A DNA stretch of 64,000 nucleotides from Ruminococcaceae bacterium BL-4 (lineage in GTDB: Bacteria > Bacillota > Clostridia > Oscillospirales > Acutalibacteraceae), in assembly GCA_902809935.1 (NCBI GenBank), contig LR778134.1, forward strand, positions 1 through 64,000, read 5' to 3'. The notes beneath the pieces are model-generated. The model did no database searches. It worked only from the letters and a program-made list of their open reading frames with translations, and had not been told where the DNA came from. Shown piece after piece: positions 35,850-45,408 of this stretch. Position 1 is the first letter of the stretch. Each line of letters begins with the position of its first letter. Position numbers and translations under genes: made by a program.

Positions 35850-37267
35850 TTTGATCTTTCCAGCCTTTCTTGTTCAGGTTGCTCGGCACCAACCGTTGCC
35901 AAAGCAAGATACATAATAAAACTCAGGGCATTCGCCGTAAAGAGCAATGGATTGGTCTGAATAGTGAGGAAAAAGCATGTAAAAACTGCAAACCAAACCG
36001 CCAATTTCCATGGTTTCTTTTTCCAATTTCGAATTGCATGAATCATTATACTGACCACTAAAAGCGCCCATACGGCAAACCCTATGATTCCCATCTTAAA
36101 GAGCAAAGATAGAGAGGTCATCTCATAAGCATAAGGAGCAGATTTTCCTGGATATTCTTCGATACTCCCGCCATAACCGCTGCCTAAAACCGGCTTTTGC
36201 AGCCAAGCATGAATCAGTTTTTCAGATTCTTCCTTCTTATAGGTGTTGGAAACTGCTGTTCCGATCGTATCAATCTCTTCATCGAAGGCACTCTTCGGTG
36301 ACGCAGAAAGGTCCGAAGAAGTCACTGCATTTCCATTAAATGTATTCATGAGACGATTTAAAATTGTTCCATGAAAAAGAGTGCCGTTGAGCAGCAAAAC
36401 CGTAGCTGCCACTACAATAACAAATGCAAGCATTTGTCTCCAAACTTTTTTGCGGCCTTTACAAACAGCAAAAACAAAATAGATTGCCATAATCCCGAAT
36501 CCTGCAGCAGTTCCTCCCCAAAGGGAACGAAGACCCGGACAAATAACGCCAAAGGTCAAAACTGCTCCAAGGACGTAATCTAAAGGCTTAAAGCTACCTG
36601 CTTTAAGGAAAAGCAGCAAAAGTCCAATTCCCAGAAGCAAAGAATTGGAAAATACGATCCTTACAATTCCCCATCCGGAAATCAAATCAGCCGTCCGAAA
36701 GATCTTGCCAAAATGAACCCCTATGTAATTCAAAATTTCCTGCACACCATTTTTATGACCGGTTTCATAAATCCAAAGACCAATATGAATCACAGCCAAA
36801 ACGACAATGGTGCGAAAAAAGACTTTTAAGATCGTTTCAAATTGAATCTCTTTGATACGAATTAAAACTGCCAGTGGAAAATACAAAACAAATACCAAAA
36901 GCATACCGGCTTCTGAAACTGCCTGAGAAATAGAACCTCCATTCATTTTAGGAATAATCAGCAGCCAAATGCTGTTAATTAACAAAAAAATGAATAAAAC
37001 AAGATCCAATTTTCCGATATAATGACCCAGACTTTTAGGATCATGACGATTTCTCAAAGAAAACTGAATGTTTTTATATTTCAATGTAATAAAGATATGA
37101 ATACACAGCACTACAAAAAATGCCGCAATAATAAACAAATTAGACAAACGAAAGCTGATTGCTGTACACTGCAGAACATAATAAATAACGAAAAATACCA
37201 GCATAAAATTTGTAACTGCTCGGCTGATATTCCATGTATGCTGTAAATGGTCGGTTTTTTCTGTCAA
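35846..37267 (-). CDS. O-antigen polymerase/ligase-like membrane protein (Wzy type)
   Basis: A 473-residue membrane protein with about ten to twelve hydrophobic segments. A long outside loop lies around residues 300-370 (NAVTSSDLSASPKSAFDEE, PVLGSGYGGSIEEYPG). The Wzy_C-like region with GSGYGG is typical. In Wzx/Wzy systems it would join repeat units outside the membrane. It starts with TTG and is coupled to a GT2 gene by overlap. Function is inferred from topology and location. Confidence 0.82.
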   Translation of the reverse strand: MTEKTDHLQHTWNISRAVTNFMLVFFVIYYVLQCTAISFRLSNLFIIAAFFVVLCIHIFITLKYKNIQFSLRNRHDPKSLGHYIGKLDLVLFIFLLINSIWLLIIPKMNGGSISQAVSEAGMLLVFVLYFPLAVLIRIKEIQFETILKVFFRTIVVLAVIHIGLWIYETGHKNGVQEILNYIGVHFGKIFRTADLISGWGIVRIVFSNSLLLGIGLLLLFLKAGSFKPLDYVLGAVLTFGVICPGLRSLWGGTAAGFGIMAIYFVFAVCKGRKKVWRQMLAFVIVVAATVLLLNGTLFHGTILNRLMNTFNGNAVTSSDLSASPKSAFDEEIDTIGTAVSNTYKKEESEKLIHAWLQKPVLGSGYGGSIEEYPGKSAPYAYEMTSLSLLFKMGIIGFAVWALLVVSIMIHAIRNWKKKPWKLAVWFAVFTCFFLTIQTNPLLFTANALSFIMYLALATVGAEQPEQERLERSK

Positions 37268-37280
37268 AAGGATTCCCCTC

Positions 37281-38345
37281 TTATTCTTCCATATTTTTCC
37301 GCTTTAAAAAGAAAAATAATTTCTTATTTTCATATTTCATCCGATACAAAATTTTTGCAAACAATGCAATTCTTTTGGGACTTTTGGATTTTGCAATCTT
37401 TAATACTAAGTTCTCCATCTTAGAAGTACCGCCTGCTTCTGCCAAGGCTTTCTGAAAAACCGGTTCTTCCAAATCTTTTTGAATGAGCTGCAGCCGATTT
37501 TCGGCTGTCAGTTGGCATTCCGGCAAAAACAGATCAATCCATCCCGAAAAGACATATTTAATGTAAATAAAATTTGCCGTTGCAACCGTTTCTTTTCCAA
37601 TCTGTGGGAATCTTTCTAGATACTTTATCAGGCCTAAATGCCTTTTTTTCAAAAATAACGGTTTTTCCGGATGATAAGAATTCGTGATTCGCTTTGCGTC
37701 ACGCTGCATATAATGATAAAAGCATTTATTTAAAAAGTCAACTGACGACAAAAAAGGAAGCAACGACAGATTAAATGCCGTATCTTCAAATATTTCGCCC
37801 TCAGGCATTCTGATTTGACTTTTTTTTAGAATCTCTGTCCGATATAATTTATTCCACGCCGGATCAAATAAAAAGTTCCGCTTAAGAGAAACCATCCGCT
37901 CGGCAATCTGAAGCGGATCTGACAAAAACGCTTTTTCCGGAAGATTACAGGTACGGTCTTCCAGTTTTCCATCTTTCACCACATCTACGTAATACCCGAA
38001 AAGAATTAGATCCGCTCCGCTTTCCTGCGCTGCCGAAACGGTCTGTTCCAGCGTATCCGGCTCCAGAAAGTCATCAGAATCCACAAACAAAAGATATTGT
38101 GCGTCTGCATGATCGATCCCAACGTTTCTCGTATGAGAAAGGCCTCTGTTTTCTTTATGAATTACCGAAATACGAGAATCTTTTTTTGCATATTGGTCAC
38201 ACAAACTCCCGCTTTTGTCGGTGGAACCATCGTCTACCAGCAACAAAGAAAAATCGGAAAACGTCTGCTGCAAAATAGAATCCACACAAGCCGGCAAAAA
38301 TTTTTCTACATTATAAACCGGCACGACCACATCTACCTGAGCCAT
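37281..38345 (-). CDS. Family 2 glycosyltransferase
   Basis: A 354-residue GT-A enzyme. VDVVVPVYNVEKFLPACVDS starts the fold; LLLVDDGSTDKSG and LLFVDSDDFLEPD are the donor and metal motifs. The C-terminal third holds a basic tail (KLFFFLKRKNMEE) and may sit on the membrane. It adds one sugar of the repeat unit; donor and linkage are unknown. It lies 13 bp before the polymerase gene and 16 bp after the flippase gene. Confidence 0.88.
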   Translation of the reverse strand: MAQVDVVVPVYNVEKFLPACVDSILQQTFSDFSLLLVDDGSTDKSGSLCDQYAKKDSRISVIHKENRGLSHTRNVGIDHADAQYLLFVDSDDFLEPDTLEQTVSAAQESGADLILFGYYVDVVKDGKLEDRTCNLPEKAFLSDPLQIAERMVSLKRNFLFDPAWNKLYRTEILKKSQIRMPEGEIFEDTAFNLSLLPFLSSVDFLNKCFYHYMQRDAKRITNSYHPEKPLFLKKRHLGLIKYLERFPQIGKETVATANFIYIKYVFSGWIDLFLPECQLTAENRLQLIQKDLEEPVFQKALAEAGGTSKMENLVLKIAKSKSPKRIALFAKILYRMKYENKKLFFFLKRKNMEE

Positions 38346-38361
38346 AAAATCCCCCTAAAAT

Positions 38362-39792
38362 TTATTTGCCCCGAAATACCCGCCGACTCTCATGAAGGAC
38401 AGAATGGATACTTTTGTGGAAGATAAGCAAATAGCCTCCATAAAGCGCTGCATAGCAAACAAATCCCACTGTCGAAGACAGGAACCACGTAAAACAGACA
38501 AATCCCACTGAAAGAATACTCTCAGTGAGAACACTGCGCAAAAACGGCAATTCCAAGAAGTGGGACAGAACCCATTCAGAAAGAATCTCACGGAATGCCA
38601 CCGAAACCACCATAAATACAATAATCATGTAAATATTGTGGAAAACATATCCTCCCAACAAGCTCAATCCAACGCTGACCCCAAAGCTGATTCCATTGAT
38701 CCACAAAAGGGTCCGCTCCAAGCGAAGCACCTTCATATAAGTAGTACAGAGCAGATTCATCTTGCTGTCAAAGGTACACAGCGGCAAAAGCAGAACCAGA
38801 TAGGTAAGACTCTCCGTATACTGCGGCAGCCATCTGCTCAGAATCACTTTCACCGGAATGTAAAACAAAAATGCTCCCGGCAAAACCAGATCTAAAAGGT
38901 CTCGAACCAACGAATAAAACTTTTTTAGATTTTTATCATTTGCCTGCCGTAAAACTGGAAACAGTACCATACTGGCCTGCGAAATGAAAAGCAGAAAGAA
39001 GTTTGCCAAAGAAACTGAAAAAGAAAATTTTCCGAAAGCATTAATCCCCCAGAGATTATCCACAACAAAACGCCCACTGCCTAAAATCAGCATGCTTGCA
39101 ATATTGGAAAGCATGAGCGTAATGCCGGTAAATATATTGACCTTCACTTCCGGCATTGCCTGAGCAATTGGAACTCCTTTATGGAAAACCATATCTCTGC
39201 CCTTGATCACGGTATAAATAAAGCTGATCGTCTTACCGGTCAAATACAGCAAAATAAAAGGAACAAAGCTGCGTTCTTTATAAAAGAGCAGTACTAAAAC
39301 CGCAATAATAAAGGACATCTTATCGATCAGGACAGAGGTGGAATAAACATTCACCCGATTCGTTGCCTGAAAGACATAGCAAAGCATTCCGCCTACATTG
39401 CCGACCACCATATAGGCAAACGTAATATAAAGGACAAACTGACGATTCGGATCAGGAACCTGCGTCATCGTATAGATGACACCAAAAATCGTCAAAATGA
39501 TCTGAAATGCTGCTGAAATCCAAAATTCTGTGCAAAGCAAAGAATCATCTAGATCTTCATAGCGTTTTCCGCCATAACGCAGATAAATGCCATCGATAAA
39601 GCCGAACGAAAAGAACCCCACATAGGAAACATAAAACAGAAAGAGCTGCCAATAGCTAAACTGTTCTTCCCCGAGAATCTTTGGTACGACCAGAGACATC
39701 ATCATGCTCAGCAAAAGAGAAATTCCTTGAACCGCAAACGCATAAATCAGATTGTGCATCACGGCCTTAACGCCGGAACGTTTTTCAGACAT
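38362..39792 (-). CDS. Polysaccharide flippase (Wzx type)
   Basis: A 476-residue polytopic protein with about twelve to fourteen helices, of the MOP superfamily. Typical features are LLSMMMSLVVPKILGEEQFS near the start and AGFIDGIYLRYGGK-like (FGFIDGIYLRYGGK) after helix 2. It would flip lipid-linked repeat units to the outer face. It overlaps the end of rfbC by 8 bp. The family is clear, and the substrate follows from the operon. Confidence 0.87.
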   Translation of the reverse strand: MSEKRSGVKAVMHNLIYAFAVQGISLLLSMMMSLVVPKILGEEQFSYWQLFLFYVSYVGFFSFGFIDGIYLRYGGKRYEDLDDSLLCTEFWISAAFQIILTIFGVIYTMTQVPDPNRQFVLYITFAYMVVGNVGGMLCYVFQATNRVNVYSTSVLIDKMSFIIAVLVLLFYKERSFVPFILLYLTGKTISFIYTVIKGRDMVFHKGVPIAQAMPEVKVNIFTGITLMLSNIASMLILGSGRFVVDNLWGINAFGKFSFSVSLANFFLLFISQASMVLFPVLRQANDKNLKKFYSLVRDLLDLVLPGAFLFYIPVKVILSRWLPQYTESLTYLVLLLPLCTFDSKMNLLCTTYMKVLRLERTLLWINGISFGVSVGLSLLGGYVFHNIYMIIVFMVVSVAFREILSEWVLSHFLELPFLRSVLTESILSVGFVCFTWFLSSTVGFVCYAALYGGYLLIFHKSIHSVLHESRRVFRGK

Positions 39793-40348
39793 GAAATTGA
39801 ACTCCTAAATGTTTAAAATCAGGATGTTTTTGATCTTTATCGCTCAAAAGAAGCTTCATATCTTTAGAGATTGGCCATTTTACTCCAACAGTAGGATCAT
39901 CCCATTTAAGGCCGCCCTCATCTTCAGGGTGATAATATTCATCACATTTATAGGTAAATTCCGCTTCATCAGAGAGCACCAAAAAGCCATGAGCGAAGCC
40001 ACGCGGAATATAAAACTGACGCTTATTTTCGGCCGACAGAATTACACCGGTCCACTTGCCATAAGTAGCGCTGCCTGCACGAAGATCGACCGCTACATCA
40101 AAGACCTCTCCAGAAACAACCCGGACTAGCTTTCCCTGCGGATGATTCTTTTGAAAATGAAGTCCGCGTAAAACTCCCTTTGTGGATTTAGACTGATTGT
40201 CCTGTACAAAAGTCATACCAAGACCTGCCGCTTTAAACTCTTCATATTCATAGGTCTCCATAAAATAGCCGCGTGAATCCCCAAAAACAGTTGGCTCAAT
40301 GATATAAACGCCTGAAATGTCAGTCTCTGTAAAATGAAATTTTCCCAT
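39785..40348 (-). CDS. rfbC: dTDP-4-dehydrorhamnose 3,5-epimerase
   Basis: A 187-residue RmlC. The cupin core shows FGDSRGYFMETYEYEEF, LRGLHFQKNHPQGKLVRV (active-site histidine) and DVAVDLRAGS, followed by YIPRGFAHGFLVLSDEAEF. It makes dTDP-4-dehydro-L-rhamnose, the third step of dTDP-L-rhamnose synthesis. It lies 20 bp after the GT2 gene and overlaps the flippase start. Confidence 0.96.
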   Translation of the reverse strand: MGKFHFTETDISGVYIIEPTVFGDSRGYFMETYEYEEFKAAGLGMTFVQDNQSKSTKGVLRGLHFQKNHPQGKLVRVVSGEVFDVAVDLRAGSATYGKWTGVILSAENKRQFYIPRGFAHGFLVLSDEAEFTYKCDEYYHPEDEGGLKWDDPTVGVKWPISKDMKLLLSDKDQKHPDFKHLGVQFHV

Positions 40349-40368
40349 TTTGACTCTGCCTCCAAAAA

Positions 40369-41244
40369 TTAAAGCTTTTTACTGTCCCGTCGTCCGCGCA
40401 CAATCGCGCGAATCTTTGCGCATTTCTGCTTTTCAAACAAGACTTTCATCATCAGCCAATGCTTTACCTCATGCTTTTCCTGCGAAAGATCGGAAAGATC
40501 TTCTGCATACTTCCGAATATAATAAGCGGAATTTCTCGCATAGTAATAGGTCCGCATCGGAGAATGATTATAAACATAAATTTTCTTCTGCAATCTTTTG
40601 ATATGCAGAAGCTTTCCTAGATTCTCTAAAAAATCAACTTCATCCGCCCTGCCAAGCTGTTGATGAAGGCAAACGGAATTGACACGCAAAATCCGATAGC
40701 CGCGCTTTTTCAGGCGGATACAAAAATCATAATCCACGTAATCGATAAAAAGTCGCTCATCAAATCCGCCGATTTCTTTCCATGCCTTTACTGAAGTCAT
40801 CCCAGCCGAAGTAATACAGCGTTCTACTTCTGTAAAAGGTTCTTTAAATTCCGGTAAAGAAAGGGATTCTCCCTTTTTTTCATAGAGAATCACCGGCGTG
40901 AAAATCCCGACATTTTTCTGCTCAATCTGCGAAAAATAAGCACCGACCAGATTTTCCTCACAGACAGAATCCTGATCCAAAGTCACAACCCACTCAAACC
41001 CATCTTTTTGGGCCATCTCCATACAAGCGTTGAGCGCTGCAGCAATTCCCTTATTTTCCCCCAAGGGAATCAGCGAAACCTTCTTAAAAGAAGATAAAAA
41101 GTTTTGTACAGCAGATAAATTCTCAGAACCATTATCCGCAAGATACAAATGATCCACCTGTGGAGAAATATGCTTTAGATTCTGTTCCAGACGGGAAAGT
41201 TCCGGATTATAGAGAACGATTCCCGCGGCAATTTTGGGATTCAT
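40369..41244 (-). CDS. Family 2 glycosyltransferase, rhamnosyltransferase type
   Basis: A 291-residue enzyme. KIAAGIVLYNPELSRLEQNL starts the fold; LADNGSEN, WVVTLDQDSVCEENL and FIDYVDYDFCIRLKKRGYRI are the signature stretches of the RfbF/RgpF-like rhamnosyltransferases. It probably uses dTDP-L-rhamnose. Its ATG overlaps the rfbB stop (ATGA), tying donor synthesis to transfer. Confidence 0.9.
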   Translation of the reverse strand: MNPKIAAGIVLYNPELSRLEQNLKHISPQVDHLYLADNGSENLSAVQNFLSSFKKVSLIPLGENKGIAAALNACMEMAQKDGFEWVVTLDQDSVCEENLVGAYFSQIEQKNVGIFTPVILYEKKGESLSLPEFKEPFTEVERCITSAGMTSVKAWKEIGGFDERLFIDYVDYDFCIRLKKRGYRILRVNSVCLHQQLGRADEVDFLENLGKLLHIKRLQKKIYVYNHSPMRTYYYARNSAYYIRKYAEDLSDLSQEKHEVKHWLMMKVLFEKQKCAKIRAIVRGRRDSKKL

Positions 41245-42302
41245 CGATTTGCGTACATCCTTTTATAATAATTCTGATAATCACCGGAAGTCACATTTTT
41301 CATCCAGTCTTCATGGTCAAGATACCACTGAAGCGTCTTTTTAATGCCAACTTCAAAGGTGGTCTCAGGATACCAGCCAAGTGCATTCTTAATCTTAGTC
41401 GGATCGATTCCGTAACGGCGGTCGTGTCCTTTACGATCCGTCACATGTCGAATCAGATCCTCGCCTACTGTATCGTCGACATGTTCTTTAATGTATCCAA
41501 TAATTGTCTTAACAATAAAAATATTCGGCCGCTCATTATGGCCGCCAATATTATAAACCTCACCCAAAATGCCGCCGCGAATGACCATATCAATCGCTTT
41601 GCAGTGATCTTCTACATAAAGCCAGTCACGAACCTGCATGCCGTCTCCGTAAACCGGAAGCTCTTTATGGCTGAGGGTATTATTCATAATTAACGGAATC
41701 AATTTTTCCGGGAACTGATAAGGCCCATAGTTATTAGAGCAGCGGGTAATGTTCATCGGAAAATGGTAAGTATCAAAATAAGCCTTGACAAAAAGGTCTG
41801 CCGAAGCTTTGCTGGAAGAATATGGGCTATGCGGGCAAAGCGGAGTCGTCTCCATAAAGAATCCTTCTTTACCCAGGGCCCCATACACCTCATCAGTGGA
41901 AACTTGGAGATACTTAACCCCTTCACGGTACTGATCGTCTCTAATCAGCCATGCATTTTTTGCGCAGTTTAAAAGATTGACCGTACCGAGTACATTGGTT
42001 TCCACAAAAATTTCCGGATTGGAAATGCTGCGGTCCACATGGCTTTCTGCCGCAAAGTTAACTACATAATCGATCTGATTTTCTTTAAAAACTTTTGTCA
42101 CTGCCTCTTTATCACGAATATCGGCCTGTACAAAAGAATATCGTGGATCATTTTCAACCTCTTTGAGATTTTCCAGATTTCCTGCATAAGTTAATTTATC
42201 CAGATTAACGATCCAAATATCGTCATATTTTTTCAGCATATAATGAATAAAGTTCGAACCGATAAATCCGGCTCCGCCGGTTACCAAATAGGTTTTTTCC
42301 AT
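41241..42302 (-). CDS. rfbB: dTDP-glucose 4,6-dehydratase
   Basis: A 353-residue short-chain dehydrogenase/reductase of extended type. NAD-binding TGGAGFIGSNFIHYML is at the N terminus, then NFAAESHVDRS, TDEVYGALG and the catalytic YSSSKASADL (YxxxK). It makes dTDP-4-keto-6-deoxyglucose, the second step to dTDP-L-rhamnose. It lies 21 bp after rfbD. Confidence 0.97.
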   Translation of the reverse strand: MEKTYLVTGGAGFIGSNFIHYMLKKYDDIWIVNLDKLTYAGNLENLKEVENDPRYSFVQADIRDKEAVTKVFKENQIDYVVNFAAESHVDRSISNPEIFVETNVLGTVNLLNCAKNAWLIRDDQYREGVKYLQVSTDEVYGALGKEGFFMETTPLCPHSPYSSSKASADLFVKAYFDTYHFPMNITRCSNNYGPYQFPEKLIPLIMNNTLSHKELPVYGDGMQVRDWLYVEDHCKAIDMVIRGGILGEVYNIGGHNERPNIFIVKTIIGYIKEHVDDTVGEDLIRHVTDRKGHDRRYGIDPTKIKNALGWYPETTFEVGIKKTLQWYLDHEDWMKNVTSGDYQNYYKRMYANR

Positions 42303-42323
42303 TCGTATTTCCTCTCGTTTCTT

Positions 42324-43175
42324 TTAAGCTTTTTCGTTGATTTCAGTCAAATAGCGATTCAAAGCATCCTGCCAAGTCGGCAGCCTGTGAAACCCATTCT
42401 CCACCAATTTATCCTTGGACATCCGGGAATTTTCCGGGCGATGAGCTTTTGCGGGATACTGATCGCTTGGAATTGCGTTCACCTTTGTGGAACGCCCTGA
42501 CTGACGAAAAATCTCTTTGGCAAAATCTGCCCAGCTGCAATAGCCCTCATTGGTTGCATGGTAAATGCCATATTTTTCGGTTTCGACCATATCGCAGAGA
42601 AGCGGCGCCAAGTCCGCTGTATAAGTAGGAGAACCGATCTGATCGCAAACAACCGAAACTTCATCGTGCGTTTCGGACAAGCGCAGCATCGTCTTGATAA
42701 AGTTGTTTCCATTCTTGCCGAACACCCATGAGATTCGGACAATAAAATAGCGGTTAAGCAGCGCTTGTACCGCCTTTTCACCTTCCAGTTTTGTTTCGCC
42801 GTAAACACTCAAGGGACCGGTTGGATCGTCGGGCTCATAGACATGGTCTCCCACACCCGGAAAAACATAATCCGTGCTGATATAAACCATCTTTGCATCG
42901 AGTTCTTTACAGACTTTTGCAATATTCCGCGGCCCCTCTGCATTGACTTTGCGGCAAAGATCAAGCTGCTCTTCCGCACGATCCACCGCGGTAAATGCGG
43001 AACAATGGATCACGGTGTCCGGATGATATTCCTTGATAAACTTTTCCGTTGCCTCTAAGTCTGTAATATCAAACTGCTCCAGATCAGCCCCGATACAGTC
43101 AATCTTCCTGCTCTTGAGCACTTTCATCACATCATAGCCAAGTTGGCCTTTTACGCCTGTTACCAATACTTTCAT
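42324..43175 (-). CDS. rfbD: dTDP-4-dehydrorhamnose reductase
   Basis: A 283-residue RmlD. The NADPH motif is VTGVKGQLGYDVMKVL; HCSAFTAVDRAEE, STDYVFPG and YGETKLEGE (YxxxK) follow. It performs the last step to dTDP-L-rhamnose. It lies between rfbA and rfbB with gaps of about 22 bp on each side. Confidence 0.97.
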   Translation of the reverse strand: MKVLVTGVKGQLGYDVMKVLKSRKIDCIGADLEQFDITDLEATEKFIKEYHPDTVIHCSAFTAVDRAEEQLDLCRKVNAEGPRNIAKVCKELDAKMVYISTDYVFPGVGDHVYEPDDPTGPLSVYGETKLEGEKAVQALLNRYFIVRISWVFGKNGNNFIKTMLRLSETHDEVSVVCDQIGSPTYTADLAPLLCDMVETEKYGIYHATNEGYCSWADFAKEIFRQSGRSTKVNAIPSDQYPAKAHRPENSRMSKDKLVENGFHRLPTWQDALNRYLTEINEKA

Positions 43176-43197
43176 AATCGGTTCCTTTCCAACAAAA

Positions 43198-44076
43198 TCA
43201 ATACCGAATTTTTCCTTCTAAAACTTTCTTTAAATGCACCCCATATGTAGACTTTCCGTAAAGATTGGCAGAGTCCAAAAGTTCTTTCGGACTGATCCAG
43301 CCGTTACGGAAAGCAATTTCTTCCGGAGCGGAAATTTGAATGCCTTGACGAGTCTCAATTACTTTGACAAACTCAGAAGCTTCATTGAGTGCATCCATTG
43401 TGCCGGTATCAAGCCACGCATAGCCGCGCCCCAGTGTTACCACATTCAGAGTTCCCTCTTCTAGATATATTTTATTTAAATCAGTAATTTCCAGTTCGCC
43501 TCTTGCAGAAGGCTTTACGCGGTGCGCATATTCGCAAACATGGCTGTCATAAAAATAAAGCCCGGTTACCGCATAGTTGGACTTTGGATGGCTGGGTTTT
43601 TCTTCCAAAGAAACTGCCCGTCCCTCTTTATCAAATTCAACAATTCCAAACCGCTCCGGGTCTTCTACATAATAGCCAAAAACCGTCGCGCCGGATTCCT
43701 GAGCGGCTGCTTTGCGCAAATGGTCTCCCAGTCCACTTCCATAAAAGATATTATCTCCCAACACCATTGCACAGGAATCCCCATTGATAAATTCTTCTCC
43801 CAAAAGGAATGCCTGAGCAAGTCCATCAGGAGAGGGCTGTTCTTTATAAGAAAGATGAACTCCGTATTTGGAGCCGTCCCCTAAAAGTCGCTCAAAATTC
43901 GGCAGATCATGCGGCGTAGAAATAATGAGAATATCACGGATTCCCGCCAACATTAAGGTGGAAAGCGGATAGTAAATCATTGGTTTATCATAGATTGGAA
44001 GTAATTGTTTAGAAGTAACCATCGTAAGCGGATAAAGCCGCGTACCGGAACCCCCTGCAAGAATAATTCCTTTCAT
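43198..44076 (-). CDS. rfbA: Glucose-1-phosphate thymidylyltransferase
   Basis: A 292-residue RmlA. The signature [13 protein letters not shown] is at the N terminus. [28 protein letters not shown] and [19 protein letters not shown] follow. It forms dTDP-glucose from glucose-1-P and dTTP, the committed step of rhamnose synthesis. Length and motifs are complete. Confidence 0.97.
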   Translation of the reverse strand: MKGIILAGGSGTRLYPLTMVTSKQLLPIYDKPMIYYPLSTLMLAGIRDILIISTPHDLPNFERLLGDGSKYGVHLSYKEQPSPDGLAQAFLLGEEFINGDSCAMVLGDNIFYGSGLGDHLRKAAAQESGATVFGYYVEDPERFGIVEFDKEGRAVSLEEKPSHPKSNYAVTGLYFYDSHVCEYAHRVKPSARGELEITDLNKIYLEEGTLNVVTLGRGYAWLDTGTMDALNEASEFVKVIETRQGIQISAPEEIAFRNGWISPKELLDSANLYGKSTYGVHLKKVLEGKIRY

Positions 44077-44137
44077 CAGGAAAAAAGCCCCTTTCTTAAT
44101 TTTTCTCTGAGCTTTGAATTTTATAAAAATACTTATT

Positions 44138-44938
44138 TTACGAATCCTTGTTTAATGGAAGCGATGCCCTTTGTGGATCATTCCTCCATTTTTTAAAGTA
44201 CAAGAGCATTGAAGAAATCTGAATCTTCAAAAAATGAATGCTTTTAGAACTGGCGCGCTCCCAAAGATGTGTTACACTGGTAAACGGGCAAAACAAAACT
44301 TCTCCGTACTTTTGAGCTCTTCTAGTAAGATCAGCATCTTCAAAATACATAAAGAAATCGTCATCAAATCCGCCCAGCTTTTTTAGAATATCCGTACGGA
44401 TAACAGAAAAACATCCCGTACAAAAATCGATGGGGGTTGGCTCTGTCATTTTTTCATTTTTCATGGTGTATTCTGCACGCCATTTTGGAAATGGTCCGCC
44501 GAATCTTTCCAATCTGCCACCCAGCAAATAGCGGATTTTTGGTCGGCGCTTGGGTAGAAACTGCTCTGTTCCATCCTCATTCAAAATCTGCGGCGTTACC
44601 ATAACCACTTCTGGATGGTTGTCCAGATATTCACAAAGCTTTGGAATCGAATCTTCCCGAATGCTAATATCGGGATTGACGATTGCGTGATACTGAGAAT
44701 CAATTTTTTTGATAATCTGATTATGTCCGTGGCCGAAGCCTTTATTTTTCTGGGAATGCAAAACCATTATAGTCGGATAATGCTGCTCAACCCATTCTGC
44801 CGTGCCATCTGTGGAACAGTTGTCCAAAATGATCACTTGACATTCTTCCGGTGAAAAAAAAGAAGTCAGCTGAGAAAGCAGTCGTCCAATTTCCTTTTTA
44901 CTATTATAAGTGACAATTCCAACGGAATATCGGTACAT
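44138..44938 (-). CDS. Family 2 glycosyltransferase, first gene of the polysaccharide operon
   Basis: A 266-residue GT-A enzyme. [19 protein letters not shown] starts it; [26 protein letters not shown] and [20 protein letters not shown] are the donor, metal and acceptor motifs. Typical rhamnosyltransferase-like N-terminal core, with no C-terminal membrane helix. The start at 44938 is used since GGGGAGG lies 4 bp upstream; the frame could extend to 44965. It is separated from rfbA by 61 bp and from the promoter by about 130 bp of leader. Confidence 0.88.
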   Translation of the reverse strand: MYRYSVGIVTYNSKKEIGRLLSQLTSFFSPEECQVIILDNCSTDGTAEWVEQHYPTIMVLHSQKNKGFGHGHNQIIKKIDSQYHAIVNPDISIREDSIPKLCEYLDNHPEVVMVTPQILNEDGTEQFLPKRRPKIRYLLGGRLERFGGPFPKWRAEYTMKNEKMTEPTPIDFCTGCFSVIRTDILKKLGGFDDDFFMYFEDADLTRRAQKYGEVLFCPFTSVTHLWERASSKSIHFLKIQISSMLLYFKKWRNDPQRASLPLNKDS

Positions 44939-45043
44939 GGAACCTCCCCTTCCCTGTTTCCTCATCGAAAACAGGCCTTGAAATCGTGTTAAAATTCTAA
45001 TTTTAATCTATTTTAAAATCCGTAATTCACATACTTCAACCAA

Positions 45044-45075
45044 TATTTACAGTCTTATTTATTTACAGTCTTATT
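45044..45075. repeat. Perfect 16-bp tandem duplication at the polysaccharide promoter
   Basis: TATTTACAGTCTTATT occurs twice without a gap (45044-45059 and 45060-45075). It begins right after the -10 of the minus-strand promoter, so it covers the transcription start and first 30 bases of the leader. Two direct 16-bp units (about 1.5 helical turns) could be a binding site for a response regulator or other activator/repressor. Confidence 0.75.
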
Positions 45076-45076
45076 A

Positions 45077-45105
45077 AGTATATACAAAACAAATTTTAAA
45101 TGCAA
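45077..45105 (-). promoter_or_regulatory. Sigma-A promoter of the polysaccharide operon
   Basis: On the minus strand: TTGCAT (45100-45105), a 17-bp spacer, and TATACT (45077-45082). Transcription should start near 45070, inside the tandem repeat. Confidence 0.75.
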
Positions 45106-45267
45106 GACTTATAAAATGAACGTTTTGTAACGTAAAAATGTTCCATTTTTTCTATTAATTCGTCAAAAACAAATGCTTAAACTTATGCTTCCTACTTTAT
45201 ACTTTGATATTGTGTTTTTTATGTGTAAAAAGCTTCTAATTAAAGTGTAAAAAAATGTATCTTTTCA
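45106..45267. other. Non-coding region between the divergent operons
   Basis: About 160 bp, A/T-rich, without a gene. Several GTAAAAA-type elements recur (near 45136, 45223, 45247 and 45277), and there is an imperfect dyad near 45117-45150. No riboswitch or stable hairpin was recognised. Confidence 0.45.
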
Positions 45268-45296
45268 TTGAATTTTGTAAAAATGACTTTTATAAT
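45268..45296 (+). promoter_or_regulatory. Sigma-A promoter of the NRPS operon
   Basis: TTGAAT (45268-45273), a 17-bp spacer, and a consensus TATAAT (45291-45296). The expected leader is about 105 bases long and A/T-rich, with AAGGAAGGCGG as ribosome site 7 bp before the ATG at 45409. Confidence 0.82.
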
Positions 45297-45408
45297 GAGT
45301 ACATAATGTATAAAAAAGGAAAAGTTGCATTTTAAATTTTTCAATTACTCTGGAAAAAGCCTTTTCTTTTTTCTGTAAAATTCTTTTTTTAAGGAAGGCG
45401 GAAATTAA

